DNA from: Mesorhabditis belari
Lineage: Eukaryota; Nematoda; Chromadorea; Rhabditida; Rhabditidae
DNA: 64,000 nucleotides
Assembly: GCA_958450365.1 (NCBI GenBank)
Contig: CAUEEP010000737.1
Location: 2,407,501-2,471,500 of the forward strand
Direction of reading: 5' to 3'
A model generated the notes under the pieces. The model ran no database searches, had not been told where the DNA came from, and saw only the letters and a program-made list of their open reading frames with translations. Shown here piece by piece: positions 53,612-63,895 of the stretch. A program made the translations under genes and the position numbers. Every line of letters begins with the position of its first letter. Position 1 is the stretch's first letter.

Positions 53612-53953
53612 ACGAGCAACAGAAATCAGTAACAACATGTGGAAAAACATCAAATGGATAACGAGGACAATTTTTTCCTGTAAAGTTTCAAACTTTAAAA
53701 AAATTACCGGAATTAATTGCTTTTTTAGACAAGAAGAAAGAAACGTAATTGCTAAAAAGGAAAAGCCAAAAGAAATCGAACTCGGACATACTGCGCATCG
53801 AAGAACAAATTACACAGATATTTCAGTGGTACATGTTTCATTCGGTTCTCAACTCTACATGACAAACTGAGTAAAAGTCTTTCTAAATGCCAAGCAATAC
53901 CCATGTGCTTTCGTTTTTAAAGTGCTTTAAGATTAAAATATGCTCAAAAGTTT

Positions 53954-54724
53954 TCATTGTTTCGATTTCTCAAATTGCTCTTTCATGGTGAGACCGGCAC
54001 GGGCAATGCAGTGGGGCTCGAGATCGAAATAGTGGATGCCAATCTAGATTGAATGCAACGATTTCTGTGAAATCTAATTTCCCGTTTAATCTGGGGAGAA
54101 ACTAACCCGATCATTTGGTAGTTTCAGCTTCTCGGCACAAAAACCTGTGATCTTCGCCGTCAGATTTGGCGTTTCGAGTGCTGACACGCAACCAATCGAT
54201 CTCACCTGTGTGCTTTTGAGGAATGCTTTTTGAGGAATGCTTTTTGAAGAATGATTTTTCTCTCTAATTTTCTTTATTCTTCTTTATTCTTCTTTACTCT
54301 ATCATTCTTCTTATAAAAAATCTTTCTTATATTATTTTTCTTCTAAAAACGTACAGTGATAAAAGCGGCTGGGTCTCGTGTGCCACCGAGAGTCATTCGA
54401 GCATCGGTGACGAGCTAAATTTCTTTGTGTTTCTTTTGATTAGCAAAGATAGCACAGATACTAGCTAGCATTTTGGGTTTATTGGATTGTCTACAAGAGT
54501 TTTTTTGATTTCCCTGGCTGTGTACAAAAGGTGTTAAACTATGTATAGATTTGGGAAGAATTGTGATAGCCTTTTTTTGCTCAAAAAGTTTTCTATTGTA
54601 CCTCCAGCCAGAATTTGCCGATTTCCTTGTTCATGACGGCTCCGATCACTCGGGGAAGGCCCGTTTCAAAGTCGACAGGCACTTGTCTCGCAGTGAGATT
54701 CGTGACCACGCGTAGAATTGGCAT
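53954..54724 (-). CDS. macrophage migration inhibitory factor (MIF-2-like)
   Basis: Four minus-strand exons (54602-54724, 54355-54414, 54107-54205, 53954-54043) total 372 nt, 123 aa. It starts MPILRVVTNL, keeping the Pro2 that acts in MIF tautomerase activity. Then VDFETGLPRVIGAVMNKEIG, MTLGGTRDPAAFI, VRSIGCVSAL, KITGFCAEKLKLPNDRIGI and HYFDLEP match the MIF fold and are closest in wording to C. elegans MIF-2. The C-terminus differs: the usual GxNGxT stretch is replaced by a charged tail (LTMKEQFEKSKQ). MIFs are small trimeric cytokine-like proteins. The last exon may have been replaced or extended. Confidence 0.85.
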
Positions 54725-54835
54725 ATAAAATATAATGATTCAAAATTTCAGGATTTCAATTTTATCAAGAACGGCTAAAGCCAGCAAACGAAATATAAAA
54801 TCTGAATAAAGAAAAAGATCAAAATTTGTGGTGAT

Positions 54836-54910
54836 AAACAAACATAAACAAACATAAACAAACATAAACAAACATAAACAAACATAAACAAACATAAACA
54901 ACAAACATAA
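54836..54910. repeat. 10-bp tandem repeat
   Basis: About seven copies of AAACAAACAT, about 110 bp upstream of the MIF start codon. Confidence 0.9.
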
Positions 54911-55300
54911 ACTAATAAACAAATATAGCCGAGTTTTGGCTAGCAACATTATTGAAACGGGATCTTTTAGCTATTTCCCCCCACCAATCGATTGCTCGCT
55001 GTGCCACTAGAGATAGAGATATCTTATTCTCTCATTTATCTCCTATTTATCTTTTATTTATCTCTTATTTCTCTCAATTTCTCTTTTTGCAATTGTTTCG
55101 TGTCTCGATTGTGATCCGAAATTTGTGCAAATGTTTCGAATCTCTCTATTTATGATCATCTCTTTTAAGTTTCCCTAAACTTTCGACATTTCTGAAATGC
55201 TTTAGGTTTAAGGGATATTTATTCACTGAGAATAACTTGTCTACATTAAGCGGACTTTCACGGGACTGCTCCTGACCTCTGGCTTTAAGGATGAACAGGT

Positions 55301-55365
55301 CTACTAAGGGGATCGAACTAAAGCCTCCCCAATACCAGAGACGGGCACACTACCCTCCACATCGA
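55301..55365 (-). pseudogene. tRNA-like element
   Basis: On the reverse strand, A box-like GTGGAGGGTAGTG and B box AGTTCGATCCC, about 28 nt apart. The plus-strand flank (GGACTTTCACG-GA ... GGCTTTAAGGATGAAC) recurs at 56071-56128, so it is part of a dispersed repeat. Confidence 0.45.
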
Positions 55366-55679
55366 AAGGGATTATATTAATTTATAATTTATATTAACTT
55401 CCCATTTAATGAGAGCAGTTTTAATGTCTGATCGAAAGAAAAAATAGCTGAAAAGGAAAGATGAAAGCGGAAAAAAGCACTTTCCTACGGATTGTTGCTA
55501 ATAAGAGATTTTTTCCCTTTTTTGCTGCCTAAACCTGTTTCATTTGATCATTTTCAAGAACTCTTTCACCAGACAAAGGCCAATGCCTGGAATTTAAATA
55601 TATAGAAAATGAGAGAGTTTAAAAAAATTGTAGAATGAAAAGTAAATTAAAACAAATTTTTTCAAAAATAAAGAAAATC

Positions 55680-55752
55680 AGCCCGATGCGGGGCTCGAAC
55701 CCGCGACAGCCAGATTAAGAGTCTGGTGCTCTACCGACTGAGCTAACCGGGC
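55680..55752 (-). tRNA. tRNA-Lys (CTT)
   Basis: 73 nt with a full cloverleaf: acceptor GCCCGGT/ATCGGGC, D arm GCTC/GAGC, anticodon stem CCAGA/TCTGG with loop CTCTTAA (anticodon CTT), T arm GCGGG/CCCGC. Identical to the gene at 61693-61765. No intron; CCA not encoded. Confidence 0.97.
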
Positions 55753-56298
55753 TACGAGAAGGGACCGCGAGAAAATGGTTTTGAGGGCGCTAGGAAACAA
55801 TTATCATACCAAATTTGAATACAATCGACTTTCGATTTAACGATTCTAAAACGTGCCTCAAATTTCTTTCGTAACTGCTCTGGACGGTCAACGATTGCGT
55901 GTTTTAGAATTTCAACAGCTGAGCAGCTACGCAGGAACCAAGGGCGTGTTTTAGAATTTCAACAGCTGAGCAGCTACGCAGGAACCAAGGGCGTGTTTTA
56001 GAATTTCAAAATCGTTGTATCGAGAGTCGGCTGTATTTTCAAGCGTGGGAATGGATGAAATCTTTGTCAAAATGCGGACTTTCACGAGATGGGCTACTGC
56101 CACTAGGCTTCTGGCTTTAAGGATGAACTTCTTCATTTTTGTTCTTACATTTTACATCTAAACAAGTTCGAAAGAGCAAGAAATTGAAGAAAATAAGACG
56201 AAAACAAAGGGATTACATATTGATTTGTTTTGGAGAAGCTTTTAAAATAAACGAATTGAACTTTTATTACAGAAATTGATTTGTGGAATCATGAAATG

Positions 56299-58919
56299 TT
56301 ATTGAGTTTGCTCTTGTTGAACTTGGACACAAGTGTCACCTTGAAGAGAACAACCGGCTGGACAACCGAAAGAAGTAGCCGCTGAAAGGGGATCTTGTTT
56401 CTATCTTGTTATATTCAAAAATCCCTTAACAGATTAGTTCAATTTTTGAAATTAATAGGTCTAAAATGAAGCTTGTTAGCTATTTTGTGTATAATAAGTC
56501 TTAAATAATAAAATTGTTCTACAGAAAACGGGTATTATAAACCGTATTATTAACCGAAATCAATTACAACTTTCAATTTGTGTGAAGTAATCTAATTTCT
56601 ACGATAGAATGCTATTCGTACTATATCAAGTTTCATATTTTACAATTTTCAATAAATAAGTAGCTTATATTTAACAATCACTTGATTTTTATTAGTTCTT
56701 AGATCAACTATAAGCTATAATTTATACGATAGTGCAAAAGGATCTCAAGTTCAACGTCTAGGCATCCAATTTAGACATCAAATTTGTCACCTTTTCCACC
56801 TTTTTCGTCTTTAAATCTCAAGTATTCTTTCAAAATTTTGAGCTTTTGGCTACAGTACTGGACAATGAAATATGATATTTGAAAAAAGATCGTCACTTTC
56901 GCGCGTCTGTAACTCCCTTGTCTTTACCCTATTTCTAAATATTAATATTACCATTGTGTAGCCCTTGAAAAGAGCTTTCAGAAAATGTATAACACTCATA
57001 TTTTAAACTCAAAGACAAGGGAGTTACAGACGCGCGAAAGTGACGATCGTTTTTCAAATATCATATTTCATTGTCCAGTAGTGTAAATGCCTGCTAAATG
57101 GCATTCGTAGCTTCGTTTATGAATGTGAACCTTTCAGCCTTCAATCTAAACTCACGTCCACAAATTGCTGATGGTGAAACTCCGAAGATACACCGAAGAC
57201 GATCTGGAGTGAGAACACAGTTCGTTGGACAGAAGCCAAACATCGGCTCTGAATGATTCAAATTTCGAGGTGAACTTGGAAAGTTTCGTTTTAAAGTGTT
57301 CAAGTTCTAATTGTAGAAAAGTTTCTAAGCATTCATAATAGTTTACAATAGTCAGTTTTCAGCTTTCAGCTCAGTTTAGTCAGTTTTGGATTAACGCGAT
57401 AGATTTTGTAGCAAATAAAGCTTTAAGGATTCGAAAAGAGAAGCCTTCTATACTAGACGAGTATGCCAGACGGCAGGCGATTAAGCGGCCACATAAAGAA
57501 CAACTAACCAGTCATTTACATTTAGCCGTAAATTTGTATTCGGGGGTTTTTAGGGACGGGGAATCGATTGGTGGTATTCATTTTCTCGTGATACTGGTAA
57601 TAAACCGATGTACTTGTAATAAACCGGTAATAAACCGATGTACTCTGTAACAGTCAATGCCGGTTTTGAAAACAGCATAAGTTAAAGAAATTTCATTAGT
57701 CAACGAAGAAATAAAAGTTTTCTGCCACTGCTAAATCAAGTCATTTCTATATAAAACAATTCTCACCGCCGCAATCCTTTTGAACAGCGATCTCCACCGA
57801 ATCTTGATTCTCAGTGCTATCATCATTGTTGTCATTGCCATCTTCATTCTCCTCAATACTCACGCTTCCCGATCCTGAGCCTGATCCTGAGCCTGACCCT
57901 GATCCTGATCCTGAGCCTGAGCCTGACCCTGATCCTGAGTCTGCTCCTGATCCTGATCCTTAAATCAAGCTTTACATTAACAGTTTTGGTTGCCGGTTTT
58001 GAAAACAGCAAAAGTTAAAGGATTCCTTTAACTCGGAAGAGCACCAGACTCTTAATCTGGCTGTCGTTGACTAATGACTAATGAGAAATCATTAGTCAGC
58101 GAAGAAATAAAAGTCTTTTGCCATTCAAATCAAAACCATCAATCAACACCAAACAGTCAATCCCACCTTCGAAGCTCTCAACACTGTCAGATTCCGTATC
58201 GATATCTCCACTTCCCTCATTGCTTGCACTGTCCGATCCAGATCCTTCGACATTCATCACACATTGATCACCGCTGACAATACAGTTTTGTGGACAAGAG
58301 CCAAGCCCATCAGTGAAAGTTACCGCTAAATTTGAGTTAGTGTTTTGATAAAAGCTTTGAAATGATATGTTTTAAAGAGAAATTTCAAAGAGATTTTTGG
58401 ATAAAACTCACGTCCACACGATGTACTTTGAGCAGCAGCCTAAAAACACATCAAAATAGGCATGAAACTGTTACAAGATACAAGATGATGGTAAGATTGT
58501 TAGCTGTTAGTGAGATTAATATCTCATGTACTTTGTACTTTGTGCTTAAAGTTGTAAAACACTTTCCTGGTGCACTTAATTTCTTCTTTTTAGTTGCAAG
58601 GCCAAGGAAACTGACAATTTGGCTGTGTCAGACAGGAAATGTTTCAAATTTTTGAGCACAAAGTACATTATTGGAGCAAGGGAAAAGACTTGATCTAGCA
58701 CACCAAATCGTTCTTTAAACTTTTAAACTGCACATTCCAGTGTGTCAGATCGTGAGCGTTTACGCTTAAAGCTGAAAAATGAGCACTCAAGTGCGCTAGA
58801 AAGAGTGCGTTTATTGAATTTGAGCACAAACTACACCAATGACAAGGAATTCTCCTCAAAAAAAAAGAAACTTCTTTACTCACCACTCCAATGCAGAAAG
58901 CGAGGACCAATAACTTCAT
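56299..58919 (-). CDS. secreted Ser-Gly-repeat protein with CPxxC modules (proteoglycan-like)
   Basis: Six minus-strand exons (58884-58919, 58412-58439, 58167-58325, 57767-57958, 57156-57248, 56299-56381) total 591 nt, in phase, 196 aa. MKLLVLAFCIGV is a signal peptide. Cys-rich modules follow: SCGRVTF-type plus SCPQNCIVSGDQCVM, then after an acidic SG-containing linker about fourteen Gly-Ser dipeptides, then DCG, FCPTNCVLTPDRLRC with AICG, and GCPAGCSLQGDTCVQ at the end. The shared unit is CPxxC-x5-8-C. Long acidic Ser-Gly runs are typical sites for glycosaminoglycan chains, as in nematode CPG proteins, so a chondroitin-bearing matrix or eggshell role is possible. I do not recognise an exact orthologue. 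A MITE lies in the last intron and a tRNA-Lys fragment in another. Confidence 0.7.
56851..57085. mobile_element. MITE, GTACTGG family, copy 2
   Basis: Same ends as 21526-21760 with TA on both sides, core in reverse orientation; lies in the last intron of the Ser-Gly-repeat gene. Confidence 0.85.
58033..58067 (+). pseudogene. tRNA-Lys (CTT) fragment in an intron
   Basis: ACTCGGAAGAGCACCAGACT and the following bases through CTTAATCTGGCTGTCG match the D-loop to variable-loop part of the tRNA-Lys genes with one change. The acceptor stem and T arm are missing. Confidence 0.8.
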
Positions 58920-59402
58920 CTTTGTTGTTTTTGTTCAGGAATGAAATCCCGCTTTTCATTTTGTGTCAAATGCGTATATATACCGATTACGTGGCTGAAT
59001 CAATAGATTTTGAAGGATTTTTGTGATTCCTTTCAAAATTCCCCTTCACTCTACACGTGTCCCATCCTCAAGTGACCGGTTTGTGTAAATTTAACTAAAC
59101 TCTTTTTTTTTGCATGAGCTTGAGGATTTCAAAACTCTAAAAAAAACTAAAAAAATTCGTAGATTTGAGTTTTGTTTTTGTTTTGATGGTGGAATGAATA
59201 ACATGTTTTGCTTGTAAATCAATAAATATTGGTGTGACCGCAGTTTTGACAAAAATATCCTTACAAAGGAGTACTCTCTGCTGGCCGACTTCGGAACCAA
59301 AGCCTTATAGAATCAGCTACGCTGAGTCTTACAGTTAAAACTTTGCTTGCTGCAAGGCAATTGCTTAAAAAGTAAATATTAAGTGGATAGAAGAACGTTA
59401 TA
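58920..59402. other. intergenic, no gene seen
   Basis: Upstream region of the minus-strand Ser-Gly-repeat gene; TATATA at about 58975-58982, some 60 bp before the start codon. Confidence 0.4.
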
Positions 59403-59931
59403 TTGGGTTGGTGAATTGAAAACTGCGGGACTTTTGAACTAAAATTTATTCAATATAAAACCATCAGTTCATTCCAATAATTTCCATTCTTATTGACGAC
59501 TTGTGCCCATTTTACAGGCAATTTGTGGATTCCTCTTTCGTGGTAGGATTCTGGTTTGTGTGTGAGACAAGTGTGAGACTCAAAAATCGAGGATTGAAGA
59601 TGTCAGCTGTCAGCCCAGTTTGAGCACTTTCTTCAAAAGAAACCCATTTTGGTGTCAATAGAAAAGCTGTAGAGAATCAAAAATGAGGCTTATAGCAAAA
59701 TTTCCAAGAAGATACACTTCGTAGTTTCGCTTAAAATGCAATTTTTGTGAAAATTCGTAAATTTGGCATTTCTTGAAAACCACTTTTTGAATCGTTCTGA
59801 AAATTTGGATATAAGCTTGATTTTTGATTCTCTACAACTTTTCCATTGACACCAAAATGGGTTTCTTTTGAAGAAAGTGCTCAAACTGTCACATATGACA
59901 ATAGCCGGCAGTTTTCAATTCACCAATCCAA
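59403..59931 (-). mobile_element. deleted mariner with nested inverted repeats
   Basis: 529 bp between TA dinucleotides; ends TTGGGTTGGTGAATTGAAAA and TTTTCAATTCACCAATCCAA. The minus strand reads YHERGIHKLPVKWAQVV, the mariner C-terminus. Inside, 59618-59695 and 59812-59890 are about 75-bp near-perfect inverted repeats (GAGCACTTTCTTCAAAAGAA). Confidence 0.8.
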
Positions 59932-60072
59932 TATAACACAAGGAAGTATGGGCCTTTTGTAGAAAATGAGTCAGTTCCACGTTTTAGCAAACAGCTTTTG
60001 TTTTCGAATCGAAATAGCATTGTATTCACGCTTTAGAAAGCAAGAGTTGTTGGCTAAAATGTGGAATTGACT

Positions 60073-60172
60073 GGGCTTAGGCTCAGGCTCAGGCTCAGGC
60101 TTAGGCTCAGGCTTAGGCTAAGGCTTAGGCTCAGGCTTAGGCTCAGGCTTAGGCTTAGGCTCAGGCTCAGGC
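60073..60172. repeat. 6/12-bp tandem repeat within a duplication
   Basis: Units of GGCTCA and GGCTTA alternate for about 100 bp. The 36 bp before it (GAAAGCAAGAGTTGTTGGCT ...) are repeated directly after it. Confidence 0.9.
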
Positions 60173-60211
60173 TAGAAAGCAAGAGTTGTTGGCTAAAATG
60201 TGGAATTGACT

Positions 60212-60920
60212 ACAAAAATCCTTTTCTTTTCGACAAAAACCCCATATCTACAAGAAAATCTTCAACTTCAGCTCTTCAGCTCTTCAGCTGAGTATTTCAA
60301 AAAAGATATAGGTAAATTTTGAGGCTATAAGGCTATAAGGCTATTTGAGGCTATTTCTTTTATTCAAGTTTCAAGTTTTTTTATTTTTATTGTTGTTTAA
60401 TGAAGTTTTATTTTTTGATAATCAGCAACTGCCTTACCAGAATCAGTAGAGAAAGGAAAGTATACAGAAAGATATGAATAACTTCACTTAACTAGAACTA
60501 GACCGTAACTTATAGCGATTCGATTCGATTCTTGTTTCAAGTTCAAGATTCCCTACATCAATTCCCTATTTCTGTATTAAATTCTGTGCTTCAACGATCA
60601 TTTTAATATCAAAATAATTATTGAAAGGCTGATTGTTCAAACTTTTTCTCTAGCTGTCATTATTCTTTTCTTCAAACCAGTTGAAATTGAAATTGCTAAG
60701 TAATCGATAAAGTTTTTAAACTTTTTAGACAATTAGTACATTTTTCATTTCTATCTGCCAACTGAATAAATATCAAAAACGAAAAAAAAATTACGACTCA
60801 CCATAAACAAATAAAAGTTTCCGCCAGTGACGACTCTTTTTAATAAAACTTTTCAAAGAAACGGGGCTGATATCGTCAAAAAAACAATTTATCACTGAAT
60901 ATAATAGAGCAATGAATCAT
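60212..60920. other. intergenic, no gene seen
   Basis: AT-rich spacer; no exon recognised. Confidence 0.4.
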
Positions 60921-60945
60921 CACAATCCATTTTACTTTGATGTCT

Positions 60946-61049
60946 TGTCGGCAGAGAATCTCCCGCAAAAGCCACACGTCTTCATACCCCCGCTTCTAGG
61001 TGTCATTGTAGAAAGTTGACGAGCAAAAGCCGCCAATGGTGTTCCAAGT
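60946..61049 (-). pseudogene. ShKT-domain pseudogene, inverted arm
   Basis: The minus strand reads CATWNTIGGFCSSTFYNDT, then TAG, then after a one-base shift KTCGFCG. This is the C-terminal part of a ShKT (six-Cys) domain with a stop and a frameshift. Its partner at 61279-61428 is in the opposite orientation. Confidence 0.75.
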
Positions 61050-61278
61050 GGCACAACTAGTTGATGAATTGAGTATTGAATTGAAAGAAATTGTCATTCA
61101 AAGGTTTTCAAATTTACAACCCTTTAAAAAACAACTTCTCAGCTGCATCTTTACATGGATAACAGGAGTCTTCTTCTTGATAACTGAAGCACACTAATTC
61201 CGAGTTATAAATGCTGAATAGTGCTGAAAAGCTGACAATAAAAGTAATTCTTGAATGTTATAAACTTAGGTCCCTCAG

Positions 61279-61428
61279 AAGCTGTAAGAGGAGGGCGCGC
61301 TTGCCACTTGGAACACTGTTGGTGGCTTTTGCTCGTTAACTTTCTACAATGACACCTACAAGCAGGGATATTGCGCAAAGACGTGTTGCTTTTGCGGGGG
61401 AGCCGGTGCCGACAAGAAATCAAGATAA
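61279..61428 (+). pseudogene. ShKT-domain terminal exon, first Cys lost
   Basis: Reads LATWNTVGGFCSLTFYNDTY, then KQGYCAKTCCFCGG, and KKSR to TAA. Four ShKT cysteine positions are in place, but the Cys before ATW is Leu and no upstream exon or good acceptor is seen (closest CTGTAAG). Probably non-functional. ShKT domains occur in many nematode secreted enzymes and surface proteins. Confidence 0.6.
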
Positions 61429-61481
61429 AAATGAATTGTGATGATCACAAAAGCAAAAAAGTCCAAAGACAGAAATCATTT

Positions 61482-61560
61482 GCCGGATGCGGGGGTCGGA
61501 CCCGCGACCACCTAAGAGGAGTTGCCTCCTGAGCGCTCTTCCGACTCAGCTAACCAGGCT
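61482..61560 (-). pseudogene. tRNA-Lys-derived pseudogene
   Basis: Retains the Lys-type D and T arms (GGTTAGCTGAGTCGG, GCGGGTCCGACCCCCGC), but the anticodon arm is rearranged (CTCAGGAGGCAACTCCTCTT) and longer, with mismatches in the acceptor and D stems. The flank GAGAAAACGGTTTTGAGGGC is shared with the two intact genes, so all three come from one duplicated segment. Confidence 0.75.
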
Positions 61561-61692
61561 CTGGGTCAAGGCGCGAGAAAACGGTTTTGAGGGCGCTAGG
61601 AAACCATTGGTATATCAAATTTGAATACATTCGACTTTCCATTTAACGAATTAAAATTGAATTAAAACAAATTTTTTCAAAAATAAAAAATC

Positions 61693-61765
61693 AGCCCGAT
61701 GCGGGGCTCGAACCCGCGACAGCCAGATTAAGAGTCTGGTGCTCTACCGACTGAGCTAACCGGGC
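61693..61765 (-). tRNA. tRNA-Lys (CTT)
   Basis: Same 73-nt sequence and cloverleaf as 55680-55752, with similar flanks on both sides. Confidence 0.97.
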
Positions 61766-62165
61766 TACGACTGTAGGCCGCGAGAAAACGGTTTTGAGGG
61801 CGCTAGGAAGCAATTGGCATAGCAAATTTGAATCAAATTTAACGTCTACAAAACAGATTGAAGCTATTCATTTTATTAATTCTACAATTGAAACTCGGGT
61901 TTAATTGGTCTAATCTTTTAGTAGAATTCTTTTTTTTAATAGAGTTAAATCATTTCACCGTTTCCTTATTTTATTGCTCTATTATAGTCATAAATTTTAT
62001 TGCTCTATCAGTCATAAATTATTTTTTGATGCCAGCTAATTGTCCCCCTTTCTTTGAAAAGTTTTCACCAAAAAGAGCCGTCACTGGCGGAAATTTTTAT
62101 TTGTTTACAGAATCTCGAAATTCATCCTCAGAGCTGCCAGTTACCGTCTTTGCTTTGAACGTTTG

Positions 62166-62452
62166 ATTATAGTTTCTTTAGAAACAAACGTCCAAGCGTC
62201 ACGAATCCATTTTAAGTAGAGATGCATTCCTGGAGTCTTTGGATTTCCAACTGATGTCAATTCATGGCATTCATGGCTTCCAGTATGCATCCATCATAAT
62301 ACAGTAAAAAAAGTATTATCAAGGAGTGAAAAATGAAAACTAGCAACTAGATAACTGAACAAGAGAATCCCAAGAAATTTTTCTTACCGTAAATACTGTA
62401 ATAGTATTCAGATAATGAGAACAACACAAAGTTATTCAGTTAAAGACAATAA
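62166..62452. other. intergenic, no gene seen
   Basis: AT-rich. One extra element end (TTACCGTAAATACTGTAATA) lies at 62386-62405, a partial copy of the MITE that follows. Confidence 0.4.
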
Positions 62453-62723
62453 CTACCGTAAATACTGTAATAGTACCCGACCCCCCTCGTACAGTCGCGT
62501 AGTCGCAAAAGTTTTTTAGTATTTAATTTTTTTCAAAGCTCCCGTACTTTCAAAAAATGCGTCTTTGGTATCAAAAAATAGCTGAAATTCAGGGCTATTT
62601 TTTGATACCTAAGCGCGCATTGTAGCATAAACCAGTGTCGAGAAAGACTCGTTCAAAGCTAGACTACGAAACACTCCGCACCGTCATTATGGGGGTGGGG
62701 TACTATTACAGTATCTACGGTAG
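62453..62723. mobile_element. MITE, CTACCGTAAATACTG family
   Basis: 271 bp with inverted ends CTACCGTAAATACTGTAATA and TATTACAGTATCTACGGTAG. One related end is at 5536-5600 and another at 62386. No coding content. Confidence 0.75.
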
Positions 62724-62933
62724 GTATTTTCAAGCAGTGGGTCATTTTAGCGCAAAACAGAATTTGTGAACATCCTCTAATAACTTCCGCAGCAGTTATT
62801 TTTTCGATCGCTTTCTAGATGCGGTGGTTATTAGAGAGCAACAGTGATTATTGCGATAATTATCCATATGATTCTGTGTCGAATGTTACTAAACACTTGA
62901 TGATTGACTTGAAACTTGAACACTTGAAACACC

Positions 62934-62990
62934 TAGACCCAGACCTAGACCTAGAGCTAGACCTAGACCTAGACCTAGACCTAGACTAGA
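62934..62990. repeat. 6-bp tandem repeat
   Basis: About nine units of CTAGAC with variants. Confidence 0.9.
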
Positions 62991-63504
62991 CTCACTCATT
63001 CAAAATCGGCTACGGAGAATCCCGCCGAGGGATGAATTTTGAATGAAACGTTGTAGGCAATTTTTAAATTAAACACAAATTTGGTAGAAATCGAGGCAGA
63101 ATTGAGTTCTCTACAAAATGATATAATATTTCACTCTACAAAATGATATAAAGGCTTACCAAAAAAAGATTTCATTCAAAATCGTCTACGAGATATTGAT
63201 AGAAGATCTCAAAGCAGTAGCTCAAAGTATAAACTAGTTTTTCTCTTATTTAAAATAGTCTATGTCCTTGTAAACTTTTTCCGAAGGTAGACTCTTTAAA
63301 ATCGGCTACCGTAACCAAATAATTGCGATACACTGGTTTTTGAATAAATTGGCCAACCTCAAAATTAGTTACATTATATCGGAAAAGCTTATGAGAAAAA
63401 TGATATTATGTTTATAGCGAGTAAAAACTCGCACAGTTCGGCGAGCAAACATAAATGGAATTAAGCATCAAAGCTTCACGTCATTTCAAATTTTCGACCT
63501 CTTT
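62991..63504. other. spacer beside the SL1 gene
   Basis: Diffuse repeats of AAAATCGGCTAC (about 63001, 63180, 63300). No gene seen. Confidence 0.4.
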
Positions 63505-63601
63505 TGTGCATCCCCTAGTGGGGACGCGTTCCAAAATTTTTTCGAGACACTGTTGGAAGGTCTCGGGGTTAATACTAACCTCAAACTTGGGTAATTAAAC
63601 C
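63505..63601 (-). ncRNA. SL1 spliced-leader RNA gene
   Basis: The reverse strand from 63601 starts with the exact 22-nt SL1 exon (63580-63601; GGTTTAATTACCCAAGTTTG, then AG), followed at once by a splice donor (GTTAGT). The intron-like half contains an Sm-type site (AAAATTTTGG, 63531-63540) and a short 3' stem-loop (TCCCC/GGGGA, 63511-63524). Length, order of parts and sequence fit nematode SL1 RNA, the donor for trans-splicing of the SL1 leader to pre-mRNAs. The 3' end is estimated. Confidence 0.95.
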
Positions 63602-63776
63602 GAAGAGTGAGGTCTCTGTCGCCCTATCCGGACGAGTCGTGTGCCAGGTGCGGCTTTTACCTACGAGACACACGAAAGGTACACACAGTCGTGTCGTCTC
63701 GCGTCTCTGCGAGGGCTGATGCTCTCTTGTTCGCTAGTGGCCGCCTATTTCAGCCATCTCTCACAGCCGCATAATC

Positions 63777-63895
63777 GCTTACGACCATACCACGTTGAAA
63801 ACACGGCATCCCGTCCGATCTGCCAAGTTAAGCAACGTTGGGCTCGGTTAGTACTTGGATCGGAGACGGCTTGGGAATCCCGAGTGCCGTAAGCT
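63777..63895 (+). rRNA. 5S ribosomal RNA
   Basis: 119 nt, beginning GCTTACGACCATACCACG and ending TGCCGTAAGC then T. The ends pair as the 5S helix I, and the internal control region (GCCAAGTTAAGCAACG, GTTAGTACTTGGATCGGAGA) is intact. A run of five T (63895-63899) gives the Pol III terminator. It lies 175 bp from the SL1 gene, in the opposite orientation. Confidence 0.97.

Noticed and set aside
54740..54949. Frame with FVYVCLCLFM repeats upstream of MIF
   Set aside because: Artefact of the 10-bp repeat in the MIF upstream region.
60061..60291. Frame with a long (LR)n run
   Set aside because: Artefact of the GGCTCA/GGCTTA repeat.
61858..62166. 102-aa hydrophobic plus-strand frame
   Set aside because: AT-rich Phe/Leu/Ile translation with no conserved feature.
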